A DNA stretch of 45,326 nt from CAZSCF01 sp964547585 (lineage in GTDB: Bacteria; Patescibacteriota; Minisyncoccia; Moranbacterales; UBA2206). Each line of letters begins with the position of its first letter. The first letter of the stretch is position 1. Shown piece after piece: positions 7,347 through 16,432 of the stretch. The position numbers and the translations under genes are program-made. The DNA is taken from assembly GCA_964547585.1 (NCBI GenBank), contig CAZJOI010000007.1, positions 1-45,326 of the forward strand. The letters are read 5' to 3'. A model generated the notes under the pieces. It made no database searches, was not told the DNA's origin, and was given only the letters and a program-made list of their open reading frames with translations.

Positions 7347-7844
7347 ATGGCTATTTCCAAAAAAATCATCAATTATCTTGAAAAAGAGGGCTATAAATAC
7401 GAAATAATTGAGCACAAGACAACCTACACAGCCTGGGATGTGTCTCAAACAGAAAAAATAAAGCCACAGGAGGTGGTTAAAGTTTTGGTTATGAAGCTAG
7501 ATAAAGATTATATCTTGGGACTTCTTTCGGCTAACAGAAATCTGGACAAAAAAAAGTTCCTAAAAGTTGTAAACTTGGACAGAAAGAAGCAGGGAGAAAA
7601 AAATTCCAAAAAGATTGATTTTGCCAAAGAAGTCTGGATGAAAAAGAATATCGCAGGAAAAGTTGGCGCCGTTTCACCTTTTGGCAAATTGCTTGGTTTA
7701 AAAGTTTATGTTGATAGTTTGCTAACAAAAAACAAAACATTATATTTAGGATCCGGAGAATATACAAATTCAATAAAAGTGAGTACCAAGCAATATTTGA
7801 GAATAGAACAACCAGCCAAGGGAGTGTTTAGTGTCAAAAAATAA
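7347..7844 (+). CDS. YbaK/ProX-type aminoacyl-tRNA deacylase
   Basis: A 165-aa single-domain protein of the YbaK/INS superfamily, which hydrolyses mischarged tRNA such as Ala- or Cys-tRNA(Pro). The visible motifs are the conserved Lys in VVKVLVMK, which aligns with the catalytic Lys of INS domains, the AVSPFGKLLGLKVYVD loop, and LGSGEYTNSIKVS near the end. The proS gene at 1532 lacks the INS editing domain, so this protein is a natural candidate for trans-editing. Which mischarged tRNA it prefers (ProXp-ala, YbaK or another clade) cannot be told without alignment. scpA starts 14 nt after its stop, so it is probably co-transcribed. Confidence 0.87.
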   Translation: MAISKKIINYLEKEGYKYEIIEHKTTYTAWDVSQTEKIKPQEVVKVLVMKLDKDYILGLLSANRNLDKKKFLKVVNLDRKKQGEKNSKKIDFAKEVWMKKNIAGKVGAVSPFGKLLGLKVYVDSLLTKNKTLYLGSGEYTNSIKVSTKQYLRIEQPAKGVFSVKK

Positions 7845-7858
7845 TAAATTAAAACTCA

Positions 7859-8563
7859 ATGACATATCAGATAAAGCTTGAACAATTTGAAGGTCCGCTG
7901 GATTTGCTGCTAAATTTGATTGAAGATGAAAAGCTGGATATTACCAAGCTCAGCTTAGCTGGAGTGGCTGACCAATATCTGGAATACATTAAAAATAACA
8001 AAAACATTAACCTGGAAAATTTGGCAGATTTTTTATTGGTAGCCTCTAAGTTGATTCTTATTAAGTCAAAGGCGCTATTACCTTTGCTGCAATTCAGTGA
8101 AGAGGAAGAAGCGGAAATAAAAGATCTGTCCAAGCAACTGGAGGAATATAAAAAGTTTAAAGATGTTTCAGTGAAGATTGCGGTGCTTGAAAACGAAAAA
8201 AGATTTTCTTTTACCCGAGAAGTTTTTGAAGGAGTTGGTCCACTTTTCTATCCGCCAGAAAATATTAATGTTTTTGATTTGAAAAAATATTTTCAGTTAG
8301 TTCTAGCTGAAATTCCAGTTGTTGAAAAATTGGAAGAAGAATTTGTTAAAGAAATAATGACCCTGGAGGAAAAGATAAATGATTTGCGAGAAATGATTAG
8401 GAAAAAAGTAGAAATTTCTTTTTCGGAACTTACGGCTGATGCCAAAGAAAAAATCGATATCATTGTTTCCTTCTTGGCTATTCTGGAGATGGTTAAGCAG
8501 AAAGTAATAGACGTAGAACAAAATGAAAGCTTCAGAGAGATAAAACTAAAACATAATACCTAA
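7859..8563 (+). CDS. scpA: Segregation and condensation protein A
   Basis: ScpA is the kleisin that bridges SMC heads and works with ScpB in chromosome compaction and segregation. The N-terminus IKLEQFEGPLDLLLNLIEDEKLDI is the diagnostic ScpA helix, followed by ADFLLVASKLILIKSKALLP. The C-terminal winged-helix ends with VSFLAILEMVKQKVIDVEQNESF. The length of 234 aa is typical. scpB begins 12 nt downstream, so the pair forms an operon. Confidence 0.95.
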   Translation: MTYQIKLEQFEGPLDLLLNLIEDEKLDITKLSLAGVADQYLEYIKNNKNINLENLADFLLVASKLILIKSKALLPLLQFSEEEEAEIKDLSKQLEEYKKFKDVSVKIAVLENEKRFSFTREVFEGVGPLFYPPENINVFDLKKYFQLVLAEIPVVEKLEEEFVKEIMTLEEKINDLREMIRKKVEISFSELTADAKEKIDIIVSFLAILEMVKQKVIDVEQNESFREIKLKHNT

Positions 8564-8575
8564 CGCATAACAAAA

Positions 8576-9121
8576 ATGGAACTAGAAAACGTAAAATCAA
8601 TCATTGAGAGTATACTTTTTTTGAGCGGCGAACCGCTCAAACTTTTAAAAATTTCCAAAATAACCGGCGCCAGCAAAGCGGAAACGGAAAATGCCATTCT
8701 TTCTTTGCAAAATGATTATGCTGCTGACAAACGAGGCCTGATTATTCTCAAAAAAGAAGATGAGTTCCAAATGGCAACTAACCCTAAGAACGCCTCCTTT
8801 ATCGATCAGCTTGTAAAAAGTGAAATGCAAGAAGCCCTGAGTCGAGCGGCGCTGGAAGTAATTTCAATTGTGGCCTATCGAGGCCCTATCACGCGTTCTG
8901 AAATTGAAGCTATTCGAGGAGTTAATTCTAGTTATACAGTGCGATCTTTGATGCTGCGAGGACTTATGGAAAGGATTGAAAATCCAAATGATAGTCGTGG
9001 GTATTTATACAAGATATCTTTTGATTTTTTGAAAAAATTGGGCATTGATAGCGTTGAAAGATTGCCTGAGTTTGAAACTCTTTCAAAAGACAGCCGAATT
9101 GATAGCATAATAAATTCTTAA
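8576..9121 (+). CDS. scpB: Segregation and condensation protein B
   Basis: ScpB dimers bind ScpA and complete the SMC-ScpAB complex. Two winged-helix domains are visible: SIIESILFLSGEPLKLLKI at the N-terminus, and ALEVISIVAYRGPITRSEIE with VRSLMLRGLMERI in the second. The C-terminus is a short SRGYLYKISFDFLKKLGI segment. At 181 aa the length is normal. It follows scpA by 12 nt. Confidence 0.95.
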   Translation: MELENVKSIIESILFLSGEPLKLLKISKITGASKAETENAILSLQNDYAADKRGLIILKKEDEFQMATNPKNASFIDQLVKSEMQEALSRAALEVISIVAYRGPITRSEIEAIRGVNSSYTVRSLMLRGLMERIENPNDSRGYLYKISFDFLKKLGIDSVERLPEFETLSKDSRIDSIINS

Positions 9122-9136
9122 TTTCTCATATCTTGC

Positions 9137-10159
9137 ATGCTTAATGTTATATTGACAATTCTTCTGGCTCCTTTCTTACCCATATTTTTTTATGGTAATT
9201 TTGCTCATTCTGACGAAGTTTTAAGTATGTATTCTGAAAAAAATGTTGGCATGGTTATGGGAGAAAAGGAGATGAAAGAAGAAAGTTTTGCGAGACAAAG
9301 TACTTTTCCTGTAGAAGAGAAAAATATGTCTGCTCCGATTCCCATGAGAAAAGAAGATGCCAGTGATTTGAAAATATGGGCGAGTTCTTCAGTTGTGATT
9401 GATGTAAGAAGCGGAACGATTTTACACTACGACAATGGAAGAAAACAAACACAAGTCGCATCTCTTACAAAAATAATGACAGCCATTCTCACAATGGAGC
9501 ATTTGAATAACCTGAATGAAGAAGTTGTGATTACCAGAGAAGGACTCATTCTTCCTGGTACAGTCGTTGGCTGCCCTAGAAGCGGCTATTGCCTAAGTAA
9601 TCGAATGTATGTTGGAGAAAAGGTGAGAGTCGTTGATTTATTAAAAGCAGCACTTATGAACAGTGCTAATGATGCAGCTACAATGCTTGGAATTCATATT
9701 GCAGGGACAGAGGAAAAATTTGTAGAAATGATGAACAATAAGGCTAATGATTTGGGACTTCGAGATACGAATTTTTGCACACCCTCTGGATTAGAAACAG
9801 ATGGCAAGGAAAGTGAGTGCTACTCGTCGGCCTATGACTTGGCTAGAATTGCTGCTTATTCATTAAAATATGAAAAAATTTGGGAAATCATGAGAATACC
9901 GGAAGATAGATTTTTTTCTACGGATGGAAAGTATATGCATGAACTCAAAAGCACTACATTTTCATCTCTGGAAGGAATTTCAGGATGTCTTGGTGGAAAA
10001 ACGGGGTTTACTCCTTTGGCTGGAAAATCTTTGATGGTTGGGGCCGAAAGCCCTGATGGAAAAAACAAAATAGTCGTAGTTATCTTGAACGACGAAACTC
10101 GTTGGCAAGATACAAAGACTTTAATTAACTGGGCTTTTAATAATTATATTTGGAAATAA
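9137..10159 (+). CDS. dacA: D-alanyl-D-alanine carboxypeptidase (PBP5/DacA family)
   Basis: Trims the terminal D-Ala of peptidoglycan stem peptides outside the membrane. The N-terminal hydrophobic stretch (about 1-23) is a signal peptide or anchor. The serine peptidase S11 motifs are intact: SLTK (S109-K112), SAN (S176-N178) and KTG (288-290). The chain ends soon after the KTG domain, so the PBP5 C-terminal beta domain and membrane-anchor helix are missing; membrane tethering, if any, is N-terminal. mraY starts 1 nt after its stop codon, so the two are co-transcribed and both serve the cell wall. Confidence 0.9.
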   Translation: MLNVILTILLAPFLPIFFYGNFAHSDEVLSMYSEKNVGMVMGEKEMKEESFARQSTFPVEEKNMSAPIPMRKEDASDLKIWASSSVVIDVRSGTILHYDNGRKQTQVASLTKIMTAILTMEHLNNLNEEVVITREGLILPGTVVGCPRSGYCLSNRMYVGEKVRVVDLLKAALMNSANDAATMLGIHIAGTEEKFVEMMNNKANDLGLRDTNFCTPSGLETDGKESECYSSAYDLARIAAYSLKYEKIWEIMRIPEDRFFSTDGKYMHELKSTTFSSLEGISGCLGGKTGFTPLAGKSLMVGAESPDGKNKIVVVILNDETRWQDTKTLINWAFNNYIWK

Positions 10160-10160
10160 T

Positions 10161-11270
10161 ATGGAATTTTCTCGAATACAAGATATTCCGCAGGTAATAA
10201 ATGTTTTGAAGGTTCTTTTTACTGGATTTTTAGCTTTTGGGGTTACTTTTTTGATTGCACCAATTTTTACGAATTTTGTTTATAGTCGTAAGCTGGGCAT
10301 AAAAATAAAAGAAAATTCCGTTGACGGAAAAAAATTGACATATGTAAATGAACTGCACAAAAGTAAAGAAGGTACTCCGACTATGGGCGGACTTTTGATT
10401 TGGATGACAGTTTTAATTTTGATTTTTGCTTCTCATTATTTATTTCCAATTATTGCTCAATGGACTGGTATAAATTTTTTTGCTCGTTTGGATTTTTTGA
10501 GCAGATCACAAACATGGTTACCTCTTTTTGCTCTAGTTTCTGCTGGGCTACTGGGCCTTCTGGATGACTGGATGAGTATTAAGTGCATTGGTAAAAACAA
10601 GGGTGGGGGAATGAGATTTATTATTCGTTTTTGGTGGCTGATTGTGATTGCTATAGCAGGTGCCTTATGGTTTTTCTATAAACTTGGTTGGGACTCGGTT
10701 CATATTCCGGCTATGGGAGATTTTGCTATCGGTTTTTGGTATGTCCCTCTTTTCATTTTTGTTATTCTTTTTGCAGCTGTTTCATCCAATGAAACAGACG
10801 GTCTGGATGGTCTGAATGGTGGAATTTTAATGATTGCGTTTGCTTCTTTTGGATTGATTTCCTTTGTGCAAAATAAAATAAATTTAGCCGCATTTTGTGT
10901 TGCCTTGGTTGGTTCTCTCATGGCCTTTTTATGGTTCAATGTCTATCCAGCCAGATTTTTTATGGGAGATACGGGAGCAGTTTCCCTGGGTGCTACTCTT
11001 GGTGTAATTGCCATGCTTACTAATTCTGTTCTTGTTCTATTTATTATTGTTTTTCTGTATGTCTTGGAATCAAGCAGTGTGGTTATCCAGCTTACCAGTA
11101 AGAAATTTTTTCACAGGAAAGTTTTTTTAGCTGCACCGCTCCATCATCACTTTGAAGCTAAGGGTTGGCCGGAAAGCAAGGTTACGATGCGAGCCTGGAT
11201 CTTCACTATGGCTATGGCTGTCCTTGGCTTGATTATCGGGATATTGGGAATGGGAAAATTTCATCAATAG
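10161..11270 (+). CDS. mraY: Phospho-N-acetylmuramoyl-pentapeptide transferase
   Basis: Moves phospho-MurNAc-pentapeptide from UDP to undecaprenyl phosphate to form lipid I. This 369-aa protein has about ten TM helices. The cytoplasmic catalytic motifs are GLLDDWM, NETDGLDGLNGG and FMGDTGAVSLG, and the His-rich APLHHHFEAKGW is diagnostic for MraY versus WecA relatives. KEGTPTMGG is the conserved loop after TM1. It forms a tight pair with dacA. Confidence 0.96.
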   Translation: MEFSRIQDIPQVINVLKVLFTGFLAFGVTFLIAPIFTNFVYSRKLGIKIKENSVDGKKLTYVNELHKSKEGTPTMGGLLIWMTVLILIFASHYLFPIIAQWTGINFFARLDFLSRSQTWLPLFALVSAGLLGLLDDWMSIKCIGKNKGGGMRFIIRFWWLIVIAIAGALWFFYKLGWDSVHIPAMGDFAIGFWYVPLFIFVILFAAVSSNETDGLDGLNGGILMIAFASFGLISFVQNKINLAAFCVALVGSLMAFLWFNVYPARFFMGDTGAVSLGATLGVIAMLTNSVLVLFIIVFLYVLESSSVVIQLTSKKFFHRKVFLAAPLHHHFEAKGWPESKVTMRAWIFTMAMAVLGLIIGILGMGKFHQ

Positions 11271-11299
11271 GTTTAAATAATTAGTAATTCGTAGTTATT

Positions 11300-12343
11300 A
11301 TGAGAAAGATACAGGAAGCGAATCTGGAAAATAAAAAAATATTGCTTCGGGTTGATTTGAATGTAGCCATTGAAAATGGGAAAGCCAAAGAAACATTCAA
11401 AATAGGAGCTGCCCAAAAAACACTTAATTATCTTTTGGAAAAAAAATGTAAAGTGGCATTGATTTCTCATTTGGGCAGACCTGACGGTAAAAAAAATCCG
11501 GAATTTTCATTAAGCCAAATAAAAATTGATTTGGAAAATATTTTAGGATTGAAAATAATATTTATTGACGATTGTCTTTCCGAGGAAAAGGCAAGGGCTT
11601 TGAATGATCTGAAAGAAAAAGAAGTTGTGCTTTTGGAAAACGTGCGTTTTTATCCTGGCGATGAGGAAAACAACAACAAATTTTCTGAAAAGCTGTCAAA
11701 AGGCTTTGATGTTTTTATTAACGATGCTTTCAGCGCTTGTCATCGTGATCACGCTTCGGTAACAGGTGTAACAAAATTTTTACCAAGCTATGCTGGGTTT
11801 GGATTGCAAAGGGAAATAATTGAAATGGAAAAAATAAAGAATGATTTTGCGCGTCCAGCTGTCGCTATTATTGGCGGAGCCAAGATTGAAACAAAGCTGC
11901 CGGTTATCAAGTTTTTTGAAGAAAAATATGATAATATTCTAGTAGGCGGAAAAATTGCCAATGAAGCTTTGGATCAAAAAATACAATTTAGTGAAAAGGT
12001 TATTTTGCCATTTGATTTTGTTGATGATCGCTTGGACATTGGTCCAAAAACTTTGGAAAAATTCAAAGAAGTGATATCTTCTGCCAAAACGATTGTTTGG
12101 AATGGTCCAACTGGCAAATTTGAAGATGCAAAATATGCCGTGAGTACTAATGAAGTTTTAAAATATATTTTGGAAATTGATGCCTACAAAATTGTAGGCG
12201 GCGGAGAAACCTTGGAAGTTTTGGAAAAAAATAAGGCGATGTATCAAATTGATTTTGTTTCAACTGGCGGTGGAGCGATGCTGGAATATTTGAGCGGAAA
12301 TGAAATGCCAGGCATAGAGGCTTTAAAAATTTCTAATTTATAA
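11300..12343 (+). CDS. pgk: Phosphoglycerate kinase
   Basis: Makes ATP and 3-phosphoglycerate from 1,3-bisphosphoglycerate in lower glycolysis. The motifs are RVDLNVAIENGK (the usual RVDFNVP region), SHLGRPDGK, LLENVRFYPGDEEN, DAFSACHRDHAS, GGAKIETKLPVI, WNGPTGKFE and GGGETLEVL. At 347 aa it is 40-50 residues shorter than typical PGK, with compact loops in both lobes but all core motifs retained. It starts a run of glycolytic genes: eno, gpmI, a PfkB kinase and acetate-CoA ligase. Confidence 0.96.
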   Translation: MRKIQEANLENKKILLRVDLNVAIENGKAKETFKIGAAQKTLNYLLEKKCKVALISHLGRPDGKKNPEFSLSQIKIDLENILGLKIIFIDDCLSEEKARALNDLKEKEVVLLENVRFYPGDEENNNKFSEKLSKGFDVFINDAFSACHRDHASVTGVTKFLPSYAGFGLQREIIEMEKIKNDFARPAVAIIGGAKIETKLPVIKFFEEKYDNILVGGKIANEALDQKIQFSEKVILPFDFVDDRLDIGPKTLEKFKEVISSAKTIVWNGPTGKFEDAKYAVSTNEVLKYILEIDAYKIVGGGETLEVLEKNKAMYQIDFVSTGGGAMLEYLSGNEMPGIEALKISNL

Positions 12344-12426
12344 TTTCTAATTTCTAAATAAATCTTAACTTTCAAAATTCCAATTGATAATCAAATTTAT
12401 TATTTAGTAAATAGAATAAAATTTTT

Positions 12427-13683
12427 ATGTCAAAGATCAAAAAAATATTTGCACGAGAAATTTTGGATTCAAGGGGTAACCCAACCGTCGAAGTTGAGGT
12501 TGAATTGGAATCTGGCATAAAATCTTCAGCCGCTGTTCCAAGTGGAGCGTCTACTGGAACATACGAAGCACTTGAACTTAGAGACAAAGATCCCAAGCGT
12601 TTTGGTGGCTTGGGAGTTTTGAATGCAGTTCAAAATGTAAATGAAAAAATAAGCGAAGTAATTATTGGAATGGAAGCGAAAAATCAAATAGAAATTGATG
12701 AAAAAATGATTCAACTGGATGGAACAGAGAATAAATCAAATTTGGGGGCCAATGCAATTTTGGGAGTGTCACTAGCTGTTTGTCGTGCTGCAGCTATGGA
12801 ACAAGGTACTCCACTTTATAAATACATTGCAAAAAACTACAAACTGCAAACTAAAAACTTTAAATTGCCAGTGCCGATGTTCAATATAATAAATGGTGGT
12901 CAACATAGCGATTCGGGCTTGAGTATCCAAGAGTATAAACTTGTTCCCAATGGAATAAAAACTTTCAAAGAACAATTGCGGGCGGGCAGTGAAGTTTTTC
13001 ATAAATTAAAATCAATCTTGGCTTCCAGGGGGCACAGTGTTTCGGTAGGAGACGAGGGTGGATTCGCTCCGCATTTGGAAAATAATTCTGAACCACTGGA
13101 ACTTATTAATTTGGCGATCACTGAAGCTGGATATAAAAATGGAGAAGAGGTTAATACTGCAATTGATGCAGCGGCTAGTTCTTTTTTTGAGGAGAAGGAA
13201 GAGCGGTATGTTTTTAAACCGGAAAATGCCACGCTTACTCGTGAAACTTTAATAAATATTTATAGTGAATGGATTCAAAAATATAATGTAATTTCTGTTG
13301 AAGACGGTTTGAATGAGAATGACTGGGACGGATGGAGAATAATGAATGAAAAAATTGGAATGCAGGTACTGACAATCGGCGATGATTTGTTGGTAACTAA
13401 TATCAAAAGACTTAAAAAAGCAATTGAGGAAAAAGCTTGTAATTCAGTCCTAATAAAAGTTAATCAGATTGGATCTCTCACTGAAACGATTGAGTGCATT
13501 AAGTTGGCCAAGAAAAATAAAATGAAAATTATGGTTTCTCATAGAAGCGGTGAAACGACAGATGATTTTATTTCCGATTTGGCTGTTGGTGTGGGTGCTG
13601 ACTATATTAAATCTGGCTCTCTTTCTCGCGGAGAAAGGATATGCAAATATAACAGATTGCTTAGAATTGAAGAAGAAATATAG
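12427..13683 (+). CDS. eno: Enolase
   Basis: Converts 2-phosphoglycerate to phosphoenolpyruvate. The motifs are AREILDSRGNPTVEVE at the N-terminus, PSGASTGTYEALELRD, the SVGDEGGFAP loop with the catalytic Glu, SVEDGLNENDWDGW for Mg binding, LIKVNQIGSLTET with the catalytic Lys, and SHRSGETTDD. The length of 418 aa is normal. It acts between gpmI and the PEP-using steps and lies between pgk and gpmI in the same direction, with an 83-nt AT-rich gap before it. Confidence 0.97.
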   Translation: MSKIKKIFAREILDSRGNPTVEVEVELESGIKSSAAVPSGASTGTYEALELRDKDPKRFGGLGVLNAVQNVNEKISEVIIGMEAKNQIEIDEKMIQLDGTENKSNLGANAILGVSLAVCRAAAMEQGTPLYKYIAKNYKLQTKNFKLPVPMFNIINGGQHSDSGLSIQEYKLVPNGIKTFKEQLRAGSEVFHKLKSILASRGHSVSVGDEGGFAPHLENNSEPLELINLAITEAGYKNGEEVNTAIDAAASSFFEEKEERYVFKPENATLTRETLINIYSEWIQKYNVISVEDGLNENDWDGWRIMNEKIGMQVLTIGDDLLVTNIKRLKKAIEEKACNSVLIKVNQIGSLTETIECIKLAKKNKMKIMVSHRSGETTDDFISDLAVGVGADYIKSGSLSRGERICKYNRLLRIEEEI

Positions 13684-13815
13684 AAATATAATTTACAATT
13701 TTCAATTTACAATTTTCAATCAATGATCAATTTTTAAATATTAAAAAATTTGAAAATTATTTCATTGAAAATTCAATGAAAATTGATAATTGATCATTGA
13801 AAATTTTTAATAGTT
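13684..13815. repeat. AT-rich inverted-repeat spacer between eno and gpmI
   Basis: It carries tandem words of the type TTTACAATTTTCAA and an inverted pair built on CAATGATCAATT on the left and AATTGATCATTG on the right. The spacer could fold into a long AT stem. There is no ORF. Confidence 0.5.
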
Positions 13816-15414
13816 ATGACTAATAAAAAATCACCTACTCTTCTGGTCATCCTTGATGGTTGGGGTGTTGCGCCACCATCTCGAGCTAATGCTATAACTT
13901 TGGCTAAAAAGCCCATTTTTGATGAGCTCTATAAAAAATATCCTTCAACAATTTTAGGAGCAACGGGAGAAGATGTGGGTTTGGAAGTTCAAAAGATGAG
14001 CGGATCGGAGGCTGGGCATATGAATATTGGCGCCGGCAGAACCGTAGCTCAAGATTCTCTTTTTATTACTGAAAGTATAAAGGGGGGAAGCTTTTTTTAT
14101 AACCAAGATATTTTGGGTTCTATTGCCCATGCTAAAAAATTTAAAAGCAATTTGCATGTAGCAGGTCTAATGGGAAACTCTGATAGCCCACACAGTGACC
14201 CTGAACATTTCAGGGCTATTCTAAAAATGGCCAAAAAGAATGACATAAAAGAAGTTTTTTGTCATTTTTTTACTGACGGAAGAGACTTCTATCCCAAAAG
14301 TGCCCTAGAACATCTGAAGAAGTTCAGAAAGATAATGAAAAGGGAGGGTCTAGGTAAAATTGCGACCATTGGCGGAAGATTTTATGCAATGGATAGGGTA
14401 AAAAATTGGAAGAGACTAATGCTCGCCTATGATGCTATGGTTTTTTCTCGTGGAGAAACAGCAACTTCGGCAGAGGAAGCCATCGAAAAGGCGTACAACA
14501 GCGGACTCACGGACGAGTACATTTTACCAACCGTCATAACGGAGAATGGAATGCCAGTAGCCAATGTTTCTAAAAATGACTCAATAATTTTATACAACTT
14601 ACGCTCTGATAGATCTAGACAATTTACGAAACTTTTTGTGGCTAATAATAAAAAAAGTATTCTAACCGATGATATGCCAGTTATAGATAAAATTAAAAAT
14701 TTGTATTTTGTGGCTATGACAGATTTTGGTCCGGATTTGGACATACACACTGCTTTTCCCAGCTGCCCAGTTTTAATGACAATGCCATCTGTATTAAAAA
14801 AAATAAAACAGCTATATATTGCTGAATCTGAAAAATTTGCGCATGTAACTTATTTTTTGAACGGAGGCCACAATAAAAAAATTAACGGTGAGGACAGAGT
14901 TATGATTAGTTCTCCAAAAATTGATTCCTATGCCAATATTCCGGAAATGTCAGCGGCTAAAATAACCAAATATGTCATAAAAAAAATAAAAGAAAATGCC
15001 TATGATTTTATTGCTCTTAACTTTGCCAATGCGGATATGGTAGGACACACAGGAGAGTTAAAGGCGACCATAGAGGCAGTGGAGTTTTTGGATAAGCAGA
15101 TAGGTATTTTATCAAAGGAAATACTGAAAAGAAAAGGAAATATGATTATTACGGCCGATCATGGAAATGCCGATGATATGCTAGATTTTGAGACTGATCA
15201 GCCAAATACTTTTCACACGAAAAATCCTGTTCCATTTATTTTGGTTAGCGAAAAATTCAAACAAAGGAAATTGCGTGAAGGTGGAGTACTAGGCAATGTT
15301 GCTCCGACTGTGCTGGAAGTGATTGGCATAAAGAAACCAGAAGCGATGAGTAGGGGGTCTCTCTTGAATAACTGTGAAGCTACCAACGAATGTAAAATAA
15401 CTTTTAGACGTTAA
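13816..15414 (+). CDS. gpmI: 2,3-bisphosphoglycerate-independent phosphoglycerate mutase
   Basis: Interconverts 3- and 2-phosphoglycerate through a phosphoserine intermediate, with two metal ions. It is an alkaline-phosphatase-fold enzyme: LLVILDGWGV holds the first metal Asp, MSGSEAGHMNIGAGR holds the catalytic Ser, then SPHSDPEHF, CHFFTDGRD, NLRSDRSRQFT, NFANADMVGHTG and ITADHGNADDM. At 532 aa it is slightly longer than the usual 510. With pgk and eno it completes the path from bisphosphoglycerate to PEP within the window. Confidence 0.96.
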   Translation: MTNKKSPTLLVILDGWGVAPPSRANAITLAKKPIFDELYKKYPSTILGATGEDVGLEVQKMSGSEAGHMNIGAGRTVAQDSLFITESIKGGSFFYNQDILGSIAHAKKFKSNLHVAGLMGNSDSPHSDPEHFRAILKMAKKNDIKEVFCHFFTDGRDFYPKSALEHLKKFRKIMKREGLGKIATIGGRFYAMDRVKNWKRLMLAYDAMVFSRGETATSAEEAIEKAYNSGLTDEYILPTVITENGMPVANVSKNDSIILYNLRSDRSRQFTKLFVANNKKSILTDDMPVIDKIKNLYFVAMTDFGPDLDIHTAFPSCPVLMTMPSVLKKIKQLYIAESEKFAHVTYFLNGGHNKKINGEDRVMISSPKIDSYANIPEMSAAKITKYVIKKIKENAYDFIALNFANADMVGHTGELKATIEAVEFLDKQIGILSKEILKRKGNMIITADHGNADDMLDFETDQPNTFHTKNPVPFILVSEKFKQRKLREGGVLGNVAPTVLEVIGIKKPEAMSRGSLLNNCEATNECKITFRR

Positions 15415-15437
15415 TTTAAATTTACTTTGAAAAATAT

Positions 15438-16400
15438 ATGACCAAAATAATTTGTGTTGGTTCATCCACTCAGGATATTTTTCTTCCAACTTCTGAGGGA
15501 AAAATTATTGAAACGCCGGAAGAAATAACTTCGAAGCGCAAGATTGCTTTTGAATTAGGAGCAAAGTATAAAATTAGTGAACGGTTTGAATCTCTGGGTG
15601 GTTGCTCGGCCAATGTAGCGGCTGGGTTATCCAGACAAGGAATTGCGGCTTCACACTATACAGCTGTTGGCAAAGATATGATTGGTGAATGGATAATTCA
15701 GAAACATAGAGAAGAAAAGATTGGAACCGAACTTTTGGAAGTTTGTGATTGTAAGAGTGACTTGTCGATGATATTAGTAGATAAAAATAACGGAGATAGG
15801 ACTATTTTTCATCATAAGGTGGCCAATGAAAAATTTGAATTTAATCCAGATAAAATTATCAATACCGAATGGATCTATGTCGGTGACATTTTTGGCAACT
15901 GGGAAAAAATTATTAGTGGAATCATCGATAGAGCTGTACCAGAAAAAACGTTAATTGCTTTTAATCCAAGGCAGTCCATGATTGCCGGTGGCGACAAAAA
16001 GTTGTTAGATTTTTTTGGTGCTTGTGAAATTGTTTTTTTGAATAAAGATGAAGCAATTGAAATTCTTTTGGAATGCAATTCAAAACTTGATTCGGAGGAT
16101 GAGGAATATCTCCTAACAGAACTCAAAAAAACTGGCGCTGCAGTCATCGCTATTACTGATGGTGAAAGAGGCGCTTGGGCAATTGATGGCAAAGAAATTG
16201 TGCATGTAGACGCAATAAAAGTTGATAAAGTTGCAGATATGACAGGGGCCGGTGACGCCTTTGCCAGCGGTTTCTTGGCAGCCTATATCAAAGGAGAGAG
16301 CCTGGAGGATTGTGTTCGATTGGGGATTAAAAATGGTGCAAGTGTCGTGAAATTCTATGGAGGAATTGAAGGGCTTTTGAGAGAAAATGAAATTAAATAG
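15438..16400 (+). CDS. PfkB-family carbohydrate/nucleoside kinase
   Basis: A ribokinase-fold kinase of 320 aa. The N-terminal signature ESLGGCSANVAAGLSRQGI and the C-terminal DMTGAGDAFASGFLAAYI, with the catalytic Asp and anion hole, are both present, so it should be active. The insert near residues 15-45 (TSEGKIIETPEEITSKRKI) is longer than in ribokinase. The substrate is uncertain: adenosine or another nucleoside, or a sugar or sugar phosphate. Its location among glycolytic genes suggests feeding phosphorylated sugars into central metabolism, but that is inference from context only. Confidence 0.88.
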   Translation: MTKIICVGSSTQDIFLPTSEGKIIETPEEITSKRKIAFELGAKYKISERFESLGGCSANVAAGLSRQGIAASHYTAVGKDMIGEWIIQKHREEKIGTELLEVCDCKSDLSMILVDKNNGDRTIFHHKVANEKFEFNPDKIINTEWIYVGDIFGNWEKIISGIIDRAVPEKTLIAFNPRQSMIAGGDKKLLDFFGACEIVFLNKDEAIEILLECNSKLDSEDEEYLLTELKKTGAAVIAITDGERGAWAIDGKEIVHVDAIKVDKVADMTGAGDAFASGFLAAYIKGESLEDCVRLGIKNGASVVKFYGGIEGLLRENEIK

Positions 16401-16432
16401 TTGAAAATCTATTAAATTAAAAAAATAAAATT

